From NCBI GenBank assembly GCA_002946415.1, contig NJPS01000061.1, positions 593,734 through 657,733 of the forward strand: a stretch of 64,000 nt of DNA, in the 5' to 3' direction. The position numbers and the translations under genes are program-made. Under the pieces are notes generated by a model, which was not told the DNA's origin, searched no databases, and was given only the letters and a program-made list of their open reading frames with translations. Source of the DNA: Rutstroemia sp. NJR-2017a BVV2. Lineage: Eukaryota; Ascomycota; Leotiomycetes; Helotiales; Rutstroemiaceae. Positions within the stretch are counted from its first letter, which is position 1, and each line of letters opens with the position of its first letter. This document shows positions 20,137 to 31,861 of the stretch, piece by piece.

Positions 20137-22012
20137 AGTGACAGTTCAATCCGTTAGGAATGCTTGTGGTACTATGGTATCAATACAGAAAAAGTACCTA
20201 TTGTACGTGTATTCAGTAATTTTGGAGAGGGATCAACGGTATAAGAAGTCTTAATTATCGATCAAGAAGTCAAAAATTCAAGCCACAGCCTTGATGAGAT
20301 GAGTGACAATGACACATTTGAGTATATGCTCGCTGAATAAATATCGGCTTTCCCAGAGAACTGCACAGATATGTGTAAATTTATATATTTCTCCCTTCAT
20401 ATGTCTCAGATTCCTATCTAGCATTAAAGTTAGCAACCTTCTCATCAATCGATGGTATTAGAGTGACCGCGATATAAACGTCAAATGGTAGCAGTCACAT
20501 CCTCAGCCTCGTCTCGCACTCACCAGAATCTGAGCTGCCGGCGCAGACAATGTAAGAGGACCATGAGACACGGCAATCAAAACATTCGTGGTATCGTGTA
20601 CCTTGCTTGTCGCTACAAGTTTGGAATTAGGAAATGGAGAGATTGCAAAAATGAAAAGGTGTTGAGATGAATATGTGAAGTGGGAGGTCCTGCATCACCA
20701 CAAAATAAGCACAGCCTCATTGCTGCATGGGTCTGGTTTTGGTGGAACAGCCGGCTGCAACTATTGGTCCGACTTTTGGCCCCCGTTCTGACAGGTTGAC
20801 TGGACCCGTGAGTGCGCGAAACGGACCTTGTACATCTTGCAATCACCGAACGTACAAGTTGTTCAATATTAAGCCTGGGAACTTGAATCCAGACACAGTG
20901 TGTTGGATAAACCATCCTTCGTAGTTGTTGCAGGAGAACTAGAAAGACATAAAATATAGCGCAATTCTCAATATCTACCACCTGAACCAAAAATAAATGC
21001 GAGCCGAATGATTGGATCTCCAGCGCCCTACCACTTCCTCATTTATCAAATCTATGCATACTGCCAAGCTCCATGCCAGTTCAAATTGAGAACAGCTTTA
21101 ATGCCTCCCAATATGATACAACCATGCGAATTCGTTCCCCAAGTTCTCACGAGGATTTAAGAAGAGTGATGACTTGCACTCAATCTTTTGAAAGAGGTGA
21201 AGAAACCCGGGCACTGAGTCGTTAGCTGTGGCCTTTGGAAGTAGTGGACCTTGTCCGAGGAAGGTCATCCCAATCACAATCACCATATCAAAGCGATGTT
21301 ATATAGAATCTGGTCCTGCTTCATGCGAGCGTGCTCTTCTGAATCGAATAACACCGTCTGAAGAAATATAGGCCGAATATAAGCCTGGTCCCGCGGTGTG
21401 GACTTCTGTCAGTAGGCTGTGTGCAAATCTTCTACCAGCCACTAATCGCCAGGTCAAAAATGTGATTTGAGAAGAAAAGTGTACTAGAAGGCGGAGGTGG
21501 ATAGTTCGTAATGACAAGACAGTGTGTGCCCGCTGGTCCTTCCACTTAAAATCGCTGTCCTAAAGCACTTATAGTTTCCATCCAGCACACACTACCTGGG
21601 AGCAGGACAGTCTGGGAGTAAGAAGCCGAGCTGGACACAAGGAGAAGCAACAGGATCATCAGTAAAGAATACTTTATCAATGCCGTAGTGTTAAGAGATG
21701 GAACTGGAAGTTATTCTCCCGACGCGTTGATGCGAAAACATAGCATGATAGCGCACGATCAGATGATAAAATACGATGACTGAGTACTCGAATGGAAACA
21801 AATAAAAAAGAGGAATGTGCGGAAGATTTGAGCACTTTTTGCCTACTGAATGAGGAAGGGACTAGAAGTGGAATAATAAGATGCTGATCCCAATACCACT
21901 ATCTGCACGTATACGTAGAACGAGAAACGGGAATAATGGATCGTGGTTGAGATCGTAAAGGCTCTATTCAGCGCATACTCGAGTCCCATAATTAAAGCTA
22001 ACATCGCAAAGC
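20137..22012. other. 1.9-kb gene-free stretch
   Basis: Promoter of the Clr5 gene on the left, 3' flank of the URN1-like gene on the right. Small ORFs on both strands lack start context, splice continuity and recognisable motifs. No repeat or RNA gene recognised. Confidence 0.5.
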
Positions 22013-23746
22013 CTACTTCTCGCTAATATCGTTTAGTGCTAAATGTCCCAATAACCCTTTCTTGGACACTGCCATTGCACGTTCGATCTCGGCCTCCTCC
22101 TCCCTTAATCTACCCTTGCCAAATTGTAAAGCTTTCTGGTGTCTTCGTTTTTCTTCGGCTACCCGCCTTTCTCGTTCGTCCAACGCTTTCTGCCTTCTTT
22201 CTTTCTCCTGCCTCTGTTTGACAGCATCTTCATCCTCTTCTACAGCCGTTGATTCCGCTGGAGGTGGGAGAGTTGTGATAAAGGCTTCTATCAGTGGGTC
22301 TCGAACCGACGCATCAAGTGAGTAATATCGAATATCTGAGAGTATTATTGGAGGTAAATGAGAGCTTAGCGTGGAATTGTTCAGGGCGGATAATGGCAAA
22401 GATTTGAGGAGAGTGGAAAGGTCGGACTTGAGAGTAGATTGCGGCAGTTTTAGTCTGTTAATATGATCTCTGTATAGCTTTTCTCTGTCCTTGTCTAACA
22501 GCGATGGGTCCCGCATCTCAGGCTCTTTTTTGTATTTCCGTTTGAATTCAGGCCAGTAAAGTTTCGGTGTAGCGTGTTTCTGTAAGAATGCCAAATAAGG
22601 TATTCGTGGATCCTTCTTTTCTTCTTTCGCTCTGAGTTCCCGGAGCTCATGAATCTTCTCCCTGGACCATTCATCCCAAACCTCTCGTCGTGATTTCATG
22701 TTCGGAAGCGCTGTGTATCTGGTGTCCTCCACGATCTTGCCATCCTCAATTAACTTATCCCAAGGAGTGTAGGGATTTATACCATGATCGTTCAATAGGT
22801 CCTTGAAAAGAGCTACAGAATCCTCATGTGTCAATTCCAGCCCTTCTGCACCTGGCTCCCAACCTTCCATATTACCGTCATCATATTCGCCTGGATCAAG
22901 GCCATATTCCTGACCCATAGCCGCGAGCTGGTATGCAATGTCATCTTCGTTAAATTCCACCGGTTCTTCGGGTTGAGGCTCCTCGGTTCGCTGCCGCTTC
23001 GATGGATTTTCTTCTCCTTCCTCTCCTTCGTCATCGGTAACCTCCACTTCTTCATACTCGGAGTCATCATCCTCCACATTATCCGTAACATCATTGGGCG
23101 GTATTGGAGCTGATTGCGCCTCAATATCCACGTCCCGAGTGGGCTCTTGAGCTTTAGCAAATGCTTCCGCCTTTTCCTTAATCCTGGCTTGATCTAGTTT
23201 CAGTATTCCATCCTTCAGTTTGTCTGGTATGCGCCAGAAACTCTGGCCCTTTTCGGTATTGTATACGAATCTCCTTCCATATTTCGTATTTACCAGCACC
23301 CATGGTTCGCAGCCCGGAATTGGATGTCGCGACTTCGGTTTGTCGACTGGTTGAGGTCGATTCTCGCGCGAACGATCATGGCCACCTCTACCTCCTCTCT
23401 GGCTACCGAAGCCACCTCGTCCACCCTGAAATTGCCCTTGCGCATTTGCCTGGTAGTTGTTGAAATTCGGCCCGGCACCAGGTACGGAATTCCCGACAGA
23501 TTGATATTGTAGGAAGCTCTGCGAAGGATTCACAGGAGGAGGAGCTGGAGGCTCTACTTTCGGAACTGGTCGCGTATATGTCGACTGTTTCGTTTCGGAA
23601 TTGAAGTAATAAGTATGTCCTATCTAAGTCAGATATGCAAAGTAGACACAATGCCGTCGGGAGGTCATACCTGTGGGAGCTTTATGTTCAGTCCATCCCG
23701 CCGGTAAGGGAGGCGGGAGTGTTTGTTTATGAGTAGATTTCAACAT
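22013..23746 (-). CDS. URN1: WW/FF-domain pre-mRNA splicing factor (URN1-like)
   Basis: Two exons: 23671-23746 and 22013-23619 (donor GTATGA, acceptor ATAG), giving 560 aa. The intron splits the first WW domain; joined it reads LPAGWTEHKAPTG|HTYYFN-ETKQSTYTRP (residues ~13-42). A second WW-like unit follows an RGG patch (PWVLVNTKYGRRFVYN, then QSFWRIP). Next come an acidic stretch, an FF domain (LFKDLLNDHGINPYTPWDKL onward, ~305-360) and a C-terminal charged coiled coil. This is the order in yeast Urn1 and related TCERG1/Prp40-type factors, which associate with the spliceosome and RNA polymerase II. It is divergent from the proteasome gene across 416 bp. Confidence 0.85.
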
Positions 23747-24162
23747 GATAGCATAAACATTAGAGAGTATAGAGAAGTTCAAATTGATATATTCTCAATC
23801 GCAACCGTTGTCAGTCATGAACTTATATTATACGCAGACTAATTCATAAATTTACTTTAGCATCCTCTCTCAGATATTAGAAAAGTTACAGAAGCTATGA
23901 GGCTAGAACGCAAGGCTGCAAGGCAAGTAATTCTCCAGCCGGCGCTAAGCTCCGCACTAAGCTACGCGTGGTTGCTCGTGCCTGGAGCTTGAGTTAGTGG
24001 TGCAAGTGGCATAGCGACGAAGACATACCGAACAAATCCCAAACCAAGAAGATTTATATTTTCAATCCCTTGACAATCATACCTAGAGCCAGAGGAAGCT
24101 CTCACTTTCCCTCCATCTCAATTATACCCACTACTCCGTCAGATACCTAGCAAGTCGCCGTC
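23747..24162. promoter_or_regulatory. Divergent promoter region, URN1-like / PRE9
   Basis: 416 bp between the two start codons. No clear TATA box on the proteasome side; otherwise nothing distinctive seen. Confidence 0.35.
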
Positions 24163-25090
24163 ATGTCAAGAAGATATGATTCCAGAGTAAGCTCCAGACA
24201 ATTGATAATCACTATGAGCTTAGCTAACCTCGAGGCAAGACAACCATCTTCTCTCCAGAGGGTCGTCTCTACCAAGTCGAATACGCTCTCGAGGCTATCT
24301 CACATGCAGGTACCGCATTGGGAATATTAGCAAAGGATGGAATTGTTCTGGCAGCTGAGAGAAAGGTTACGAGCAAGCTCTTGGAACAAGATACCTCAGC
24401 CGAGAAGCTTTACATCTTGAACGAGTGAGCTCTACAACCACCGGTCTTTGGAGGGTCTAAGCTAATTTCCAATAAAGCAACATGATCTGCGCAGTAGCAG
24501 GTATGACCGCTGATGCCAACATCCTCATCAACTACGCCCGCCAAGCCGCTCAACGTTACCTCCTCACCTACAACGAAGATATTCCTTGCGAACAACTTGT
24601 GCGAAGATTATGCGATTTGAAGCAAGGCTACACGCAGCATGGTGGTCTCCGTCCCTTCGGTGTTTCCTTCATCTATGCAGGCTATGATCCTCAGCGAGAA
24701 TTCCAGCTGTATCAGAGTAACCCGAGTGGAAACTATGGTGGATGGAAGGCTACAAGTGTTGGTGCGAACAACGCCAGTGCTCAAAGTTTGTTAAAGCAGG
24801 ACTACAAGGAAGACTGTGACCTGAAGGAGGCATGTGGAATGGCGGTCAAGGTTCTGAGCAAGACGATGGATTCCACAAAGTTGAGCAGCGAGAAGAGTAT
24901 GTGGCCTCGATCTATTTTTACACTGAGTTATACTAATAGTCGTATAGTTGAGTTTGCTACGGTCGGCAAGACAAAGGACGGCAGAATTTACCACCACCTC
25001 TGGGGTGCTGATGAGATCACGACTTTATTGAAGGAGCATGACTTGGCCAAAGATGAGACTGGAGCAGACGGGGACCGAATAGTCAGCTAG
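24163..25090 (+). CDS. PRE9: 20S proteasome subunit alpha-3 (alpha type-4)
   Basis: Four exons: 24163-24186, 24240-24424, 24478-24896, 24948-25090, giving 256 aa with all junctions in frame. The N-terminus [28 protein letters not shown] is the proteasome alpha signature. The short first exon (8 codons) is required for it. [18 protein letters not shown]-type turn ([18 protein letters not shown]) and [10 protein letters not shown] follow as in PRE9/PSMA4. It is a structural alpha-ring subunit of the 20S core in cytosol and nucleus; the N-terminal tail contributes to the gate. Length equals the usual family length. Confidence 0.95.
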
Positions 25091-25178
25091 ATTTGCTTTT
25101 AATGGTCTAAATACAGATAATGTAACAACAACGAATACCAAGCACTTTATTCGAAGCAGTTGCCACGCTCCAAAGATC

Positions 25179-27191
25179 TTAGCTTTTAGGCCATGGAGGT
25201 GGCTTCTTCCCACTGTTCGCCTTTTTCCACGCGCCTTCGAGTTCGTTCTTATAGGCATTGAGAACTTTGTTCTCCGCAGTGAACTTATCCCAATCTGATG
25301 CCCCATTTTTCGTTCCGGCAAAGTTCCCAGTGAATTGCTTATGCTTATATTGAACTTTTCCTGCCTTGAGTAGGTCTTGCATTTGTTTCATTCTCGCCCT
25401 CAGATTCGAATTCTGCTTCTTCAGATTGTCCACGCCTTTGTTGCCCGAACCTTGGTCTTGGTCTTTGGTTTTCTCCCGCTTGTTTCCTTTATCGTTGTCC
25501 CACTTGTTTCCTCTCTCGTTCTTGCCTCCGGAAGACTTATTCCAGGGTTCGAATTGTCTTCCATATGGTATGTATTCATCGTAAGGAGGTAGTGTTTTCC
25601 CTGGATATGCTGGTGCGGGCGCAATCTCTGATGGTCTTGTCAGCTCCGCCTCGCAAGCGACTCTTGCTGCAGTTGCTTGGCTTAACTCCTCCGCCATTTC
25701 ACTAGCCATCGTTGCGTCTCCATGTGGAATCAGATGCCAGTACGATTTGACCGTCTCCAGGAGCTGCTTCAATCTCAGAGATAGATATTCCATTTCAATT
25801 CTTGTAAGCATCAATGCCAGAAGCTCATAATCCCGTTTTGGTTCCATCGCGGTGTTATCTCGTTCATGTTGTTCGGGCCAGTCGGAGGGTGGCTGTCTGA
25901 ACAACTCGATTCGTTGCGTGATTTTCCAGATTGACTCCTGCAGCTTCAGATAGATAGGAAACCTTCGCTCGTGTCGCTCGTCCAGATCAGTCTTTCGTCC
26001 CATGCTTGTGAGGGGGTCTAAGAATTGCCGGCTGAGTCTTAGTTCTTGTTCTGCTTGAAATCCTCGTCCTCTCGCGGCCTTGATCGCTTCGTGTACATTA
26101 TATGCGCGACCGTTGTCGTCATCATATGGTCCATTCCACTCATCCTGGCTACCTGGGATCCTATTTTCTCGAATCTGGTGCCAGAGAGACAGAACGCGCA
26201 CATAAAACCTTGTCACTTCCTTGATGACCAGTTGCGCACTGAGATGCCATCTGTTCATCGACGTGGTGTTCTCAGGATTCTGTCTTGGTGGTGGCAAGCT
26301 CCAAATGGGAACCTCCATATTCCTGTCGATGAGGATGAGCCTTAAGGTTCTCTCGGAGTCAAATAGTCCCAGGTAGATGTCCCATATAAATGCTTTAAAT
26401 GTATCGTAAGTGATCGGTGCTGCCAAAATCTTGGTTCCACCAGGACCAACCGACGAGGTCATAATGCTCTGATCTCCAGGCGAGCGTCCTTCCCACACAT
26501 CTCTGTGCTCTTGACTCAACTGGCTGATCATCCGAGCGCCTTCACGATTTCTTTCATGAAGATATTGTACAAACTCGTTGCTCACTTCTTGCTGCCGAAT
26601 TTCTTGCTGCAGAGCCTTAATCATCCTCACACTATCTATGATATATGTTTGTACGTCTGTTGGATAAAAGCCGATCTCTCTCGCGGCTTCCGCCACCAGT
26701 TGATAAAATTGCTTCATATCCTCTCGACAAGCGTCGATTTCTTGCTGGCTGCGCTCTTGCACAGTTATTTTAAGTTTCAGCTCATATAATGCTCGACGCA
26801 CAAGGCTGATGAATTCTTCCACCGACACATTTTTAGTTATGGAACCGTCTATCTCGGTGATGCAGCCATTGATTTGGGTTTGTATGTCGACCAGTCGGTT
26901 GATATGTCGGTCTCGGTCATCTCGAAGTTTGTTTTCCTGCTCAGCATGTGTCAGCGTCCGTGATCGTGCTGCTTCTAGTTCTTGTTGAAGTTCGCGGTAT
27001 TGGCGGTCCGGTGATGCTGGCGTGGCCATGTCACGTTGTGCTTTGTCTAACAAGCGACAAATGTAGTCTGACCAGCATGAGCAGCTTGATAGAATGTCTG
27101 GGTTTGATGTTTTGCGATGCCTACAGAGTGCTCTATTGTTGATGAACTGGGACCACATGTATGAGCCTTCGGTAGTATGCGGTCGATCCAT
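25179..27191 (-). CDS. Coiled-coil-rich hypothetical protein, 670 aa
   Basis: Single long frame, convergent with PRE9 (89 bp between ends). The N-terminus has a Cys-rich block (SCSCWSDYICRLLDKAQ). Residues ~55-240 are highly charged and helical (RQYRELQQELEAARSRTL, LRDDRDRHINRL) and predict as coiled coil. The centre has W-rich helices (LVIKEVTRFYVRVLSLWHQI). The C-terminal ~130 residues are basic and Gly/Lys/Asp-rich (NERGNKWDNDKGNKREKTKD) with a final helix. No known domain recognised. The frame remains open upstream to 27356 without an ATG and with coding-like sequence, so an additional upstream exon is possible and the start at 27191 is provisional. MATPASP at residue 55 is another candidate start. 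Confidence 0.6.
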   Translation of the reverse strand: MDRPHTTEGSYMWSQFINNRALCRHRKTSNPDILSSCSCWSDYICRLLDKAQRDMATPASPDRQYRELQQELEAARSRTLTHAEQENKLRDDRDRHINRLVDIQTQINGCITEIDGSITKNVSVEEFISLVRRALYELKLKITVQERSQQEIDACREDMKQFYQLVAEAAREIGFYPTDVQTYIIDSVRMIKALQQEIRQQEVSNEFVQYLHERNREGARMISQLSQEHRDVWEGRSPGDQSIMTSSVGPGGTKILAAPITYDTFKAFIWDIYLGLFDSERTLRLILIDRNMEVPIWSLPPPRQNPENTTSMNRWHLSAQLVIKEVTRFYVRVLSLWHQIRENRIPGSQDEWNGPYDDDNGRAYNVHEAIKAARGRGFQAEQELRLSRQFLDPLTSMGRKTDLDERHERRFPIYLKLQESIWKITQRIELFRQPPSDWPEQHERDNTAMEPKRDYELLALMLTRIEMEYLSLRLKQLLETVKSYWHLIPHGDATMASEMAEELSQATAARVACEAELTRPSEIAPAPAYPGKTLPPYDEYIPYGRQFEPWNKSSGGKNERGNKWDNDKGNKREKTKDQDQGSGNKGVDNLKKQNSNLRARMKQMQDLLKAGKVQYKHKQFTGNFAGTKNGASDWDKFTAENKVLNAYKNELEGAWKKANSGKKPPPWPKS

Positions 27192-27604
27192 AGCTGTGCA
27201 TGGGAGACCAGTGCTCTGAGTGTTCTGGACGAGACTGCGTTGCTTGCTGGGATTTTGAACGAATTGAAGGCCAATATCTATGATGATATCTAGGGTTTTC
27301 CCTATCGAAAACTCACGATCATATTGCGCGCTATGGGTGATATGCGTTCCGGATGATCATACTTTCGAAGTTTTAACCAGAAACTTTCAACAAAGAAATA
27401 TCAACTGAGGCGAAGTTGCCCCGCTAGGAATAGAAGTTATTGTTGATACAAAGGAATTGAGACTTTCCAAGAACGGCAACCCTCTTTCACGATCAGAAAG
27501 AACATTATTTTCACAAGTCCGGCAGATATCTGAGTAGTGAAGTCAGTAATGCTACCAAAGCAAATAATTTAGTAACTAATTTCGACATACACCATGCCCT
27601 AAGC
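27192..27604. other. 5' flank of the coiled-coil gene, possibly with an unassigned upstream exon
   Basis: The frame of the 670-aa gene continues without stop from 27191 to 27356 (reading, for example, YDREFSIGKTLDIIIDIG), then meets TGA. A GTATGA...CACCCATAG stretch could be a short intron there. No ATG could be tied to it with confidence. Confidence 0.35.
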
Positions 27605-28119
27605 TTAAATCACAAACTCTTCCTCCAACACAGATTCTAATGCTTCAATACTTGGATATCAGTAAAGAAAGCTTGCGTCAATGCTCTTAAAGTCGGGCAT
27701 GTATGTCTGTAGACAGGTGTAAATCTTCTTCGCCACCTTGGCGAAGTGCAGACAGTCCATACCACATTCGCAGAGGCTTGTCGATGATGACAGATCGCCA
27801 GCGACTATTCTTGGTATCATACTTATTATTCAATGTGCTGGCATCGAAACTCGCCACATCTTCAGGTTCTTCCCGTTCGAATTCTGGTCAGGATAACCTG
27901 ATACAGATGATATGCCGGTTGCGTGAGGAATTCCTTGTGTAGGACGTGGAAATGCTGCTCTAGCCAACGCTGGCTGACAATGTTGCGCAGAATCTCTGGA
28001 AGACCTTTATGATACACGAGAGCTCCATCCAATGTACGTTCTTCCGTTGAGGTTGAAACAGATCTTTGATGCCCACTCGCTGGAATGTGCATTGATCCAG
28101 TGACTTGGCTCTGCTTCAT
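27605..28119 (-). pseudogene. Decayed gene with frameshift and in-frame stop
   Basis: Read on the minus strand, one frame gives coding-like sequence RWLEQHFHVLHKEFLTQPAY...YQVILTRIRTG. It hits a stop near 27880 while the next frame takes over with EDVASFDASTLNNKYDTKNS and WRSVIIDKPLRMWYGLSALR, ending at about 27687. A third segment YPSIEALESVLEEEFVI, followed by TAA at 27605, is preceded by an in-frame TGA. No GT-AG intron removes the first break. The family is not recognised. It is either a real pseudogene or one affected by assembly errors. Confidence 0.45.
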
Positions 28120-29105
28120 ACAACCTTAGCACTGCTGTTATCGAGTTTGTACCATTCCCTATCTTAGGGAGCGGCTTCCTCTGCACCCCAGGTACACCCG
28201 AATAGTCGTGCTCCTTGAGTTCGACATGGAGAGTCTCGAGTTATGTATGATGCAGGTTTTTCCGAGCGGGTGAGATGCGATAATCTTTCCCATGCTAGTC
28301 GAGATTCAATCATTTGTATGATGGAAACAGGTTGCTTCGTTCATCTCGAGTTGGTACTTCCCATGATCGCGTACTGGAGATTCCTGTCCAAAAGGTGGAG
28401 CAATTGCAATATATTGCCAGCCATTTTTTTCGCCTCCTGGGCTCGAGAGATATGGGGATAATCAATGGACCATGATCATGACAAGGCCATGATATCTGTA
28501 TGGGCCAAGATTGCATCTCAAATTTTCCGCTGAGCCCAGTCTGCGAATGTTGTCCAGCGTTCGCTAAATATATATCAAGGAATACTCTGACGAACGAGGA
28601 AAATGGCCCGCGACCAGAGGGCAAAATGTTAGTTGGTGTTCATCTGTCCACAGTCCGTCCAATGGGGAACCACCGTTGACGCTGAATTGCGCCACGTAAA
28701 TGAGTGTCGGTAAGCACACTAACAGTTTGTATGACTGCTTGAGACAAATCGATCAATTAATTTCCAAAAATTGATGTTCCACGTACACTCAATATATTCT
28801 CATTGGCTCACCACTCTTGTGGCTACCAACAGTTGCAGTTCCGAGCCCGTGAGTTCTAGCCGGGGTAGCTACTTCTATGGAGTTATCCACATTCCCGTGA
28901 AATTGGACGTCAGCAGATGAATGATAAATAAGGAAACACTGCACGAAGTTTTACGTCGTCTTGTCATCAGTCTTATGTTCCGTATCATCACTCCAAGGAA
29001 TCTATTCTGCCTACTCAATCGTGGAACTTCCAGTCGACGCCTAAATACGCCTATTCTCTACCAGCAGTTCGATTCCAAAAGCTACCAGATACAAGAGTAG
29101 CTACA
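28120..29105. other. Intergenic, possibly the left part of the decayed gene
   Basis: The minus strand at 28310-28460 has a short coding-like piece (WLAIYCNCSTFWTGISSTRS) that may be a further relic, but it cannot be joined. The right ~400 bp is the promoter of the 3beta-HSD gene. No RNA genes seen. Confidence 0.35.
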
Positions 29106-30194
29106 ATGGCCTCCGACGATAACTTGGGAGTCGTTCTCATTGCAGGTGGTTGTGGTTATGTCGGCAGCAAATTAGTCAAGCTTTTACAAGAAAAGACTTC
29201 CTCCGAAATTCATGTGATGAGCCGAAGTCCCAAAGACAACATCCGGCCCGGCGTTCAATATCACGCAGGGGATATCGCCGATCGTCAGCGCGTTACTGAA
29301 ATCCTTGAGAAAGTCAAACCTCAGGTTATATTCCATACAGTCTCTCCAGCATACACTGAACCCGAGCGAGTTTTGCGGAGGGTGAACATTGATGGAACCC
29401 GGGTTCTGCTGGAATGCGCGGCCGAGAGCAAAAGCGTTCGTGCAGTAGTTTACACGAGCTCCGATTCAGCTGTTGTTCAGGCACCAGGTGTCAAACTCAC
29501 CGAAGAGATCGCAGAGCTGTACACGGAGTCTAGTAAATGCAATGTCTATGAGAAGACAAAAGCCATCGCGGATGCGATGGTCCTTGCTGCCAACAATCCT
29601 CCTACATTGTACACGGCGACTCTCCGTGTACCGAGCATGTATGGCGAAGACAATGATAAAGTCATGGGGGTCCTGTTGGGTGGAGTCAAAAAGAAGCAGC
29701 ATGCGATGCAGGTCGGTGATAACAAACGAACGTTTGAGTTTTTGTATATCGAAAGTGCTTGTATGGCGCATATTCAAGCTGCCAAGGCTCTCCTGGCTGA
29801 AGCTGCAGCGGATTCAGATGGGAGTGCGAGCAAAAAGAATGGAAAAGTAAATGGTGAGGCTTTCTTCGTCTCAGACGGAGTTAACTTGCCATACTTCACG
29901 TGGGCACGGAAGATATACGCATTCGCGGGACACCCGGTTGCAGACAACGAGGTCAAGTCTATGCCTTACGGCTTGGTATGGACTGTTGCCTTTGTAAGTG
30001 AGTGGTTGTATTGGGTTTGCTCGTTCGGTACCAAGGCACCAAATCTGAGGCAAGGAGCAATCGAATATCTGGCCGGTGGATCACATTGGGATATCAGCAA
30101 GGCGAAGGAGAGGCTGGGCTTTGAACCTGTGGCCGACCAAGATGAGGTTTTGAAAAGAGTGACTGAATACGAAGTGAAGCGATTGGGGATTTAG
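29106..30194 (+). CDS. 3beta-hydroxysteroid dehydrogenase family NAD(P)-dependent reductase (ERG26-like)
   Basis: 362 aa, single exon, context CTACAATGGCC. The N-terminal dinucleotide-binding motif is VLIAGGCGYVGSKLVKLL (residues ~9-26). VIFHTVSP (~75), VVYTSSDSAVV (~114-124) and the catalytic Y-x3-K (VYEKTKAIAD, ~147-156) follow the extended SDR pattern, with LRVPSMYGEDND after. A hydrophobic segment near residues 290-310 (YGLVWTVAFVSEWLYWVCSF) is also found in 3beta-HSD/C4-decarboxylase proteins and suggests ER or lipid-droplet membrane association. The substrate could be a sterol C4-carboxylate or another lipid or secondary metabolite; the sequence does not discriminate. Confidence 0.85.
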   Translation: MASDDNLGVVLIAGGCGYVGSKLVKLLQEKTSSEIHVMSRSPKDNIRPGVQYHAGDIADRQRVTEILEKVKPQVIFHTVSPAYTEPERVLRRVNIDGTRVLLECAAESKSVRAVVYTSSDSAVVQAPGVKLTEEIAELYTESSKCNVYEKTKAIADAMVLAANNPPTLYTATLRVPSMYGEDNDKVMGVLLGGVKKKQHAMQVGDNKRTFEFLYIESACMAHIQAAKALLAEAAADSDGSASKKNGKVNGEAFFVSDGVNLPYFTWARKIYAFAGHPVADNEVKSMPYGLVWTVAFVSEWLYWVCSFGTKAPNLRQGAIEYLAGGSHWDISKAKERLGFEPVADQDEVLKRVTEYEVKRLGI

Positions 30195-31861
30195 ACTTCT
30201 TTCGCCTTCGTGTAAGAGGTGGGAAGGAGTATTTCGAGTCAGTTGAGGCGTGCAGATGTCGAATTTTCTTTCGCCGTCTGCACCCGGGAATTTGCATTTA
30301 TCCGTATTTTCATTCACATCTGCATCCACACCTGCATCGTAAGAGTCTCTGTACAGAAGTGAGCAAGTTGATCGCAATGATGTAGGAAGTTGCATCCAGA
30401 GCCGCATTGTTATATGCAGGATCTGCAAGAATGCCAATAAGTCCGTCGAATAACGAGGTAGTCCTTCTCGAATACCACCCAGTGCGGGACGATGGAAGAG
30501 GTCTGCATATATCCCGCGATTAAGTAATCATATCTTGATGCATTAACGTTCTTTTTGCAGACCAACCAAGGCTCAATGCAAGCTTGATATGCTGCACGAA
30601 GACAGTTAAATGGTCACTCATACGACGGGATATGCAAAAGCAGCATTCAGCTGACTATCTCAATAATCGTTAAGCTTTGCGGACGGTAGGAAACATGTAT
30701 TACAAGACTTTTTGCATATGCATGTTCTTCTAAAGGATACCTCCATGAATTGATGGCATCGCGGGGTACATGGGGATTAGGCCAATCTGCTGCATTAACC
30801 TGGCACACGAGCATGCTCAATCTGTGGTAAATGGGAATGTCAGGATATGCAAAGAACTGCGTGCAGAATTGGCGCAGCATCATACAGTATGTAGTATGTA
30901 GTATACCGTGCTGGTCTTTGCAACCTACTTGGGTAAAGCGAAGCTTCCCAGCTTCCCACCCTACTCTAGACGGGATGACGGAAATCACAAAGGCGCCGTC
31001 CCTCTGTGCTGGTTAATTCTGACACGGAATAGGACTTTCATTTTGCTGAATCGTCCGAAGAGCAATGGAACAGTCGCCCCCTTTTCGTAACCACTTCCAT
31101 ATTGTACGAGTATTGCATTGCAAAAGATAATAATTTGGTCGGCCAACACCGGCCTGCCTCGGCCATACTGCAGTCGGCTCGAAGTCTGACCGAAGGATTA
31201 TATATTGTCCGACAGCTTTGTCCAATGAATGATTGTTCCGAGCTCCGCTGCAAAAATCACGGAGCCTCAGACTTCACGTCCCGATGCTTACGATTGCGTT
31301 CAACCTCGGTGGTGGGGAGCATAATCTAGCTGGCCCATAACTTAATTCTCACGAAAAGATCCGAAAATGCTACACCACACTCCACACACAGTATATCAAG
31401 ACAATATACCGTATGCTCTGCTGTGCTCTGACATGCCATTCAATGCCATGCAATGCGCTGTGTCATGTTAATCTGAGTGCCGTTCTCCGGTAGGACTAAT
31501 CCAAGCTGCAGAAGTGCCCCCTAGCGCTACGTCGAATGATTTCCTTGCTATATCTGATTCCTTGTTGACGTGGAGCCCGCGCCGCCAGATCTTCTAGTAT
31601 GATATGCCTTGCACTATGCGGCGAAGAGCGAAGATTTACATTCGCTACTCGGCAAGATGGAGTCTGCATCGGAGTTGCCATTCATTCCTTGCATTAGAGT
31701 ATGTATGACGAGGTATTCTCCGACTGCATCTGCAGCTCAAGCGTATATATAGCTTCTGGACATTCCATTTTTACCAGACGTCTCAACAACAACGCATTCC
31801 ATAATCTACAAAGCCCAACCGGCGACGTACAGACATATCGACATCGCCTCACCAGTGCATT
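30195..31861. other. 1.7-kb intergenic region with CYP505 promoter at its right end
   Basis: No gene supported. Small ORFs on both strands lack motifs. The right ~150 bp carries a TATA box and the leader of the CYP505 gene. Confidence 0.5.
31744..31751 (+). promoter_or_regulatory. TATA box of CYP505 gene
   Basis: TATATATA in the context GCGTATATATAGC, 111-118 bp before the ATG at 31862. Confidence 0.5.

Noticed and set aside
20613..20990. 125-codon minus-strand ORF in the 20-22 kb gap
   Set aside because: Irregular composition, no motif and no flanking splice signals.
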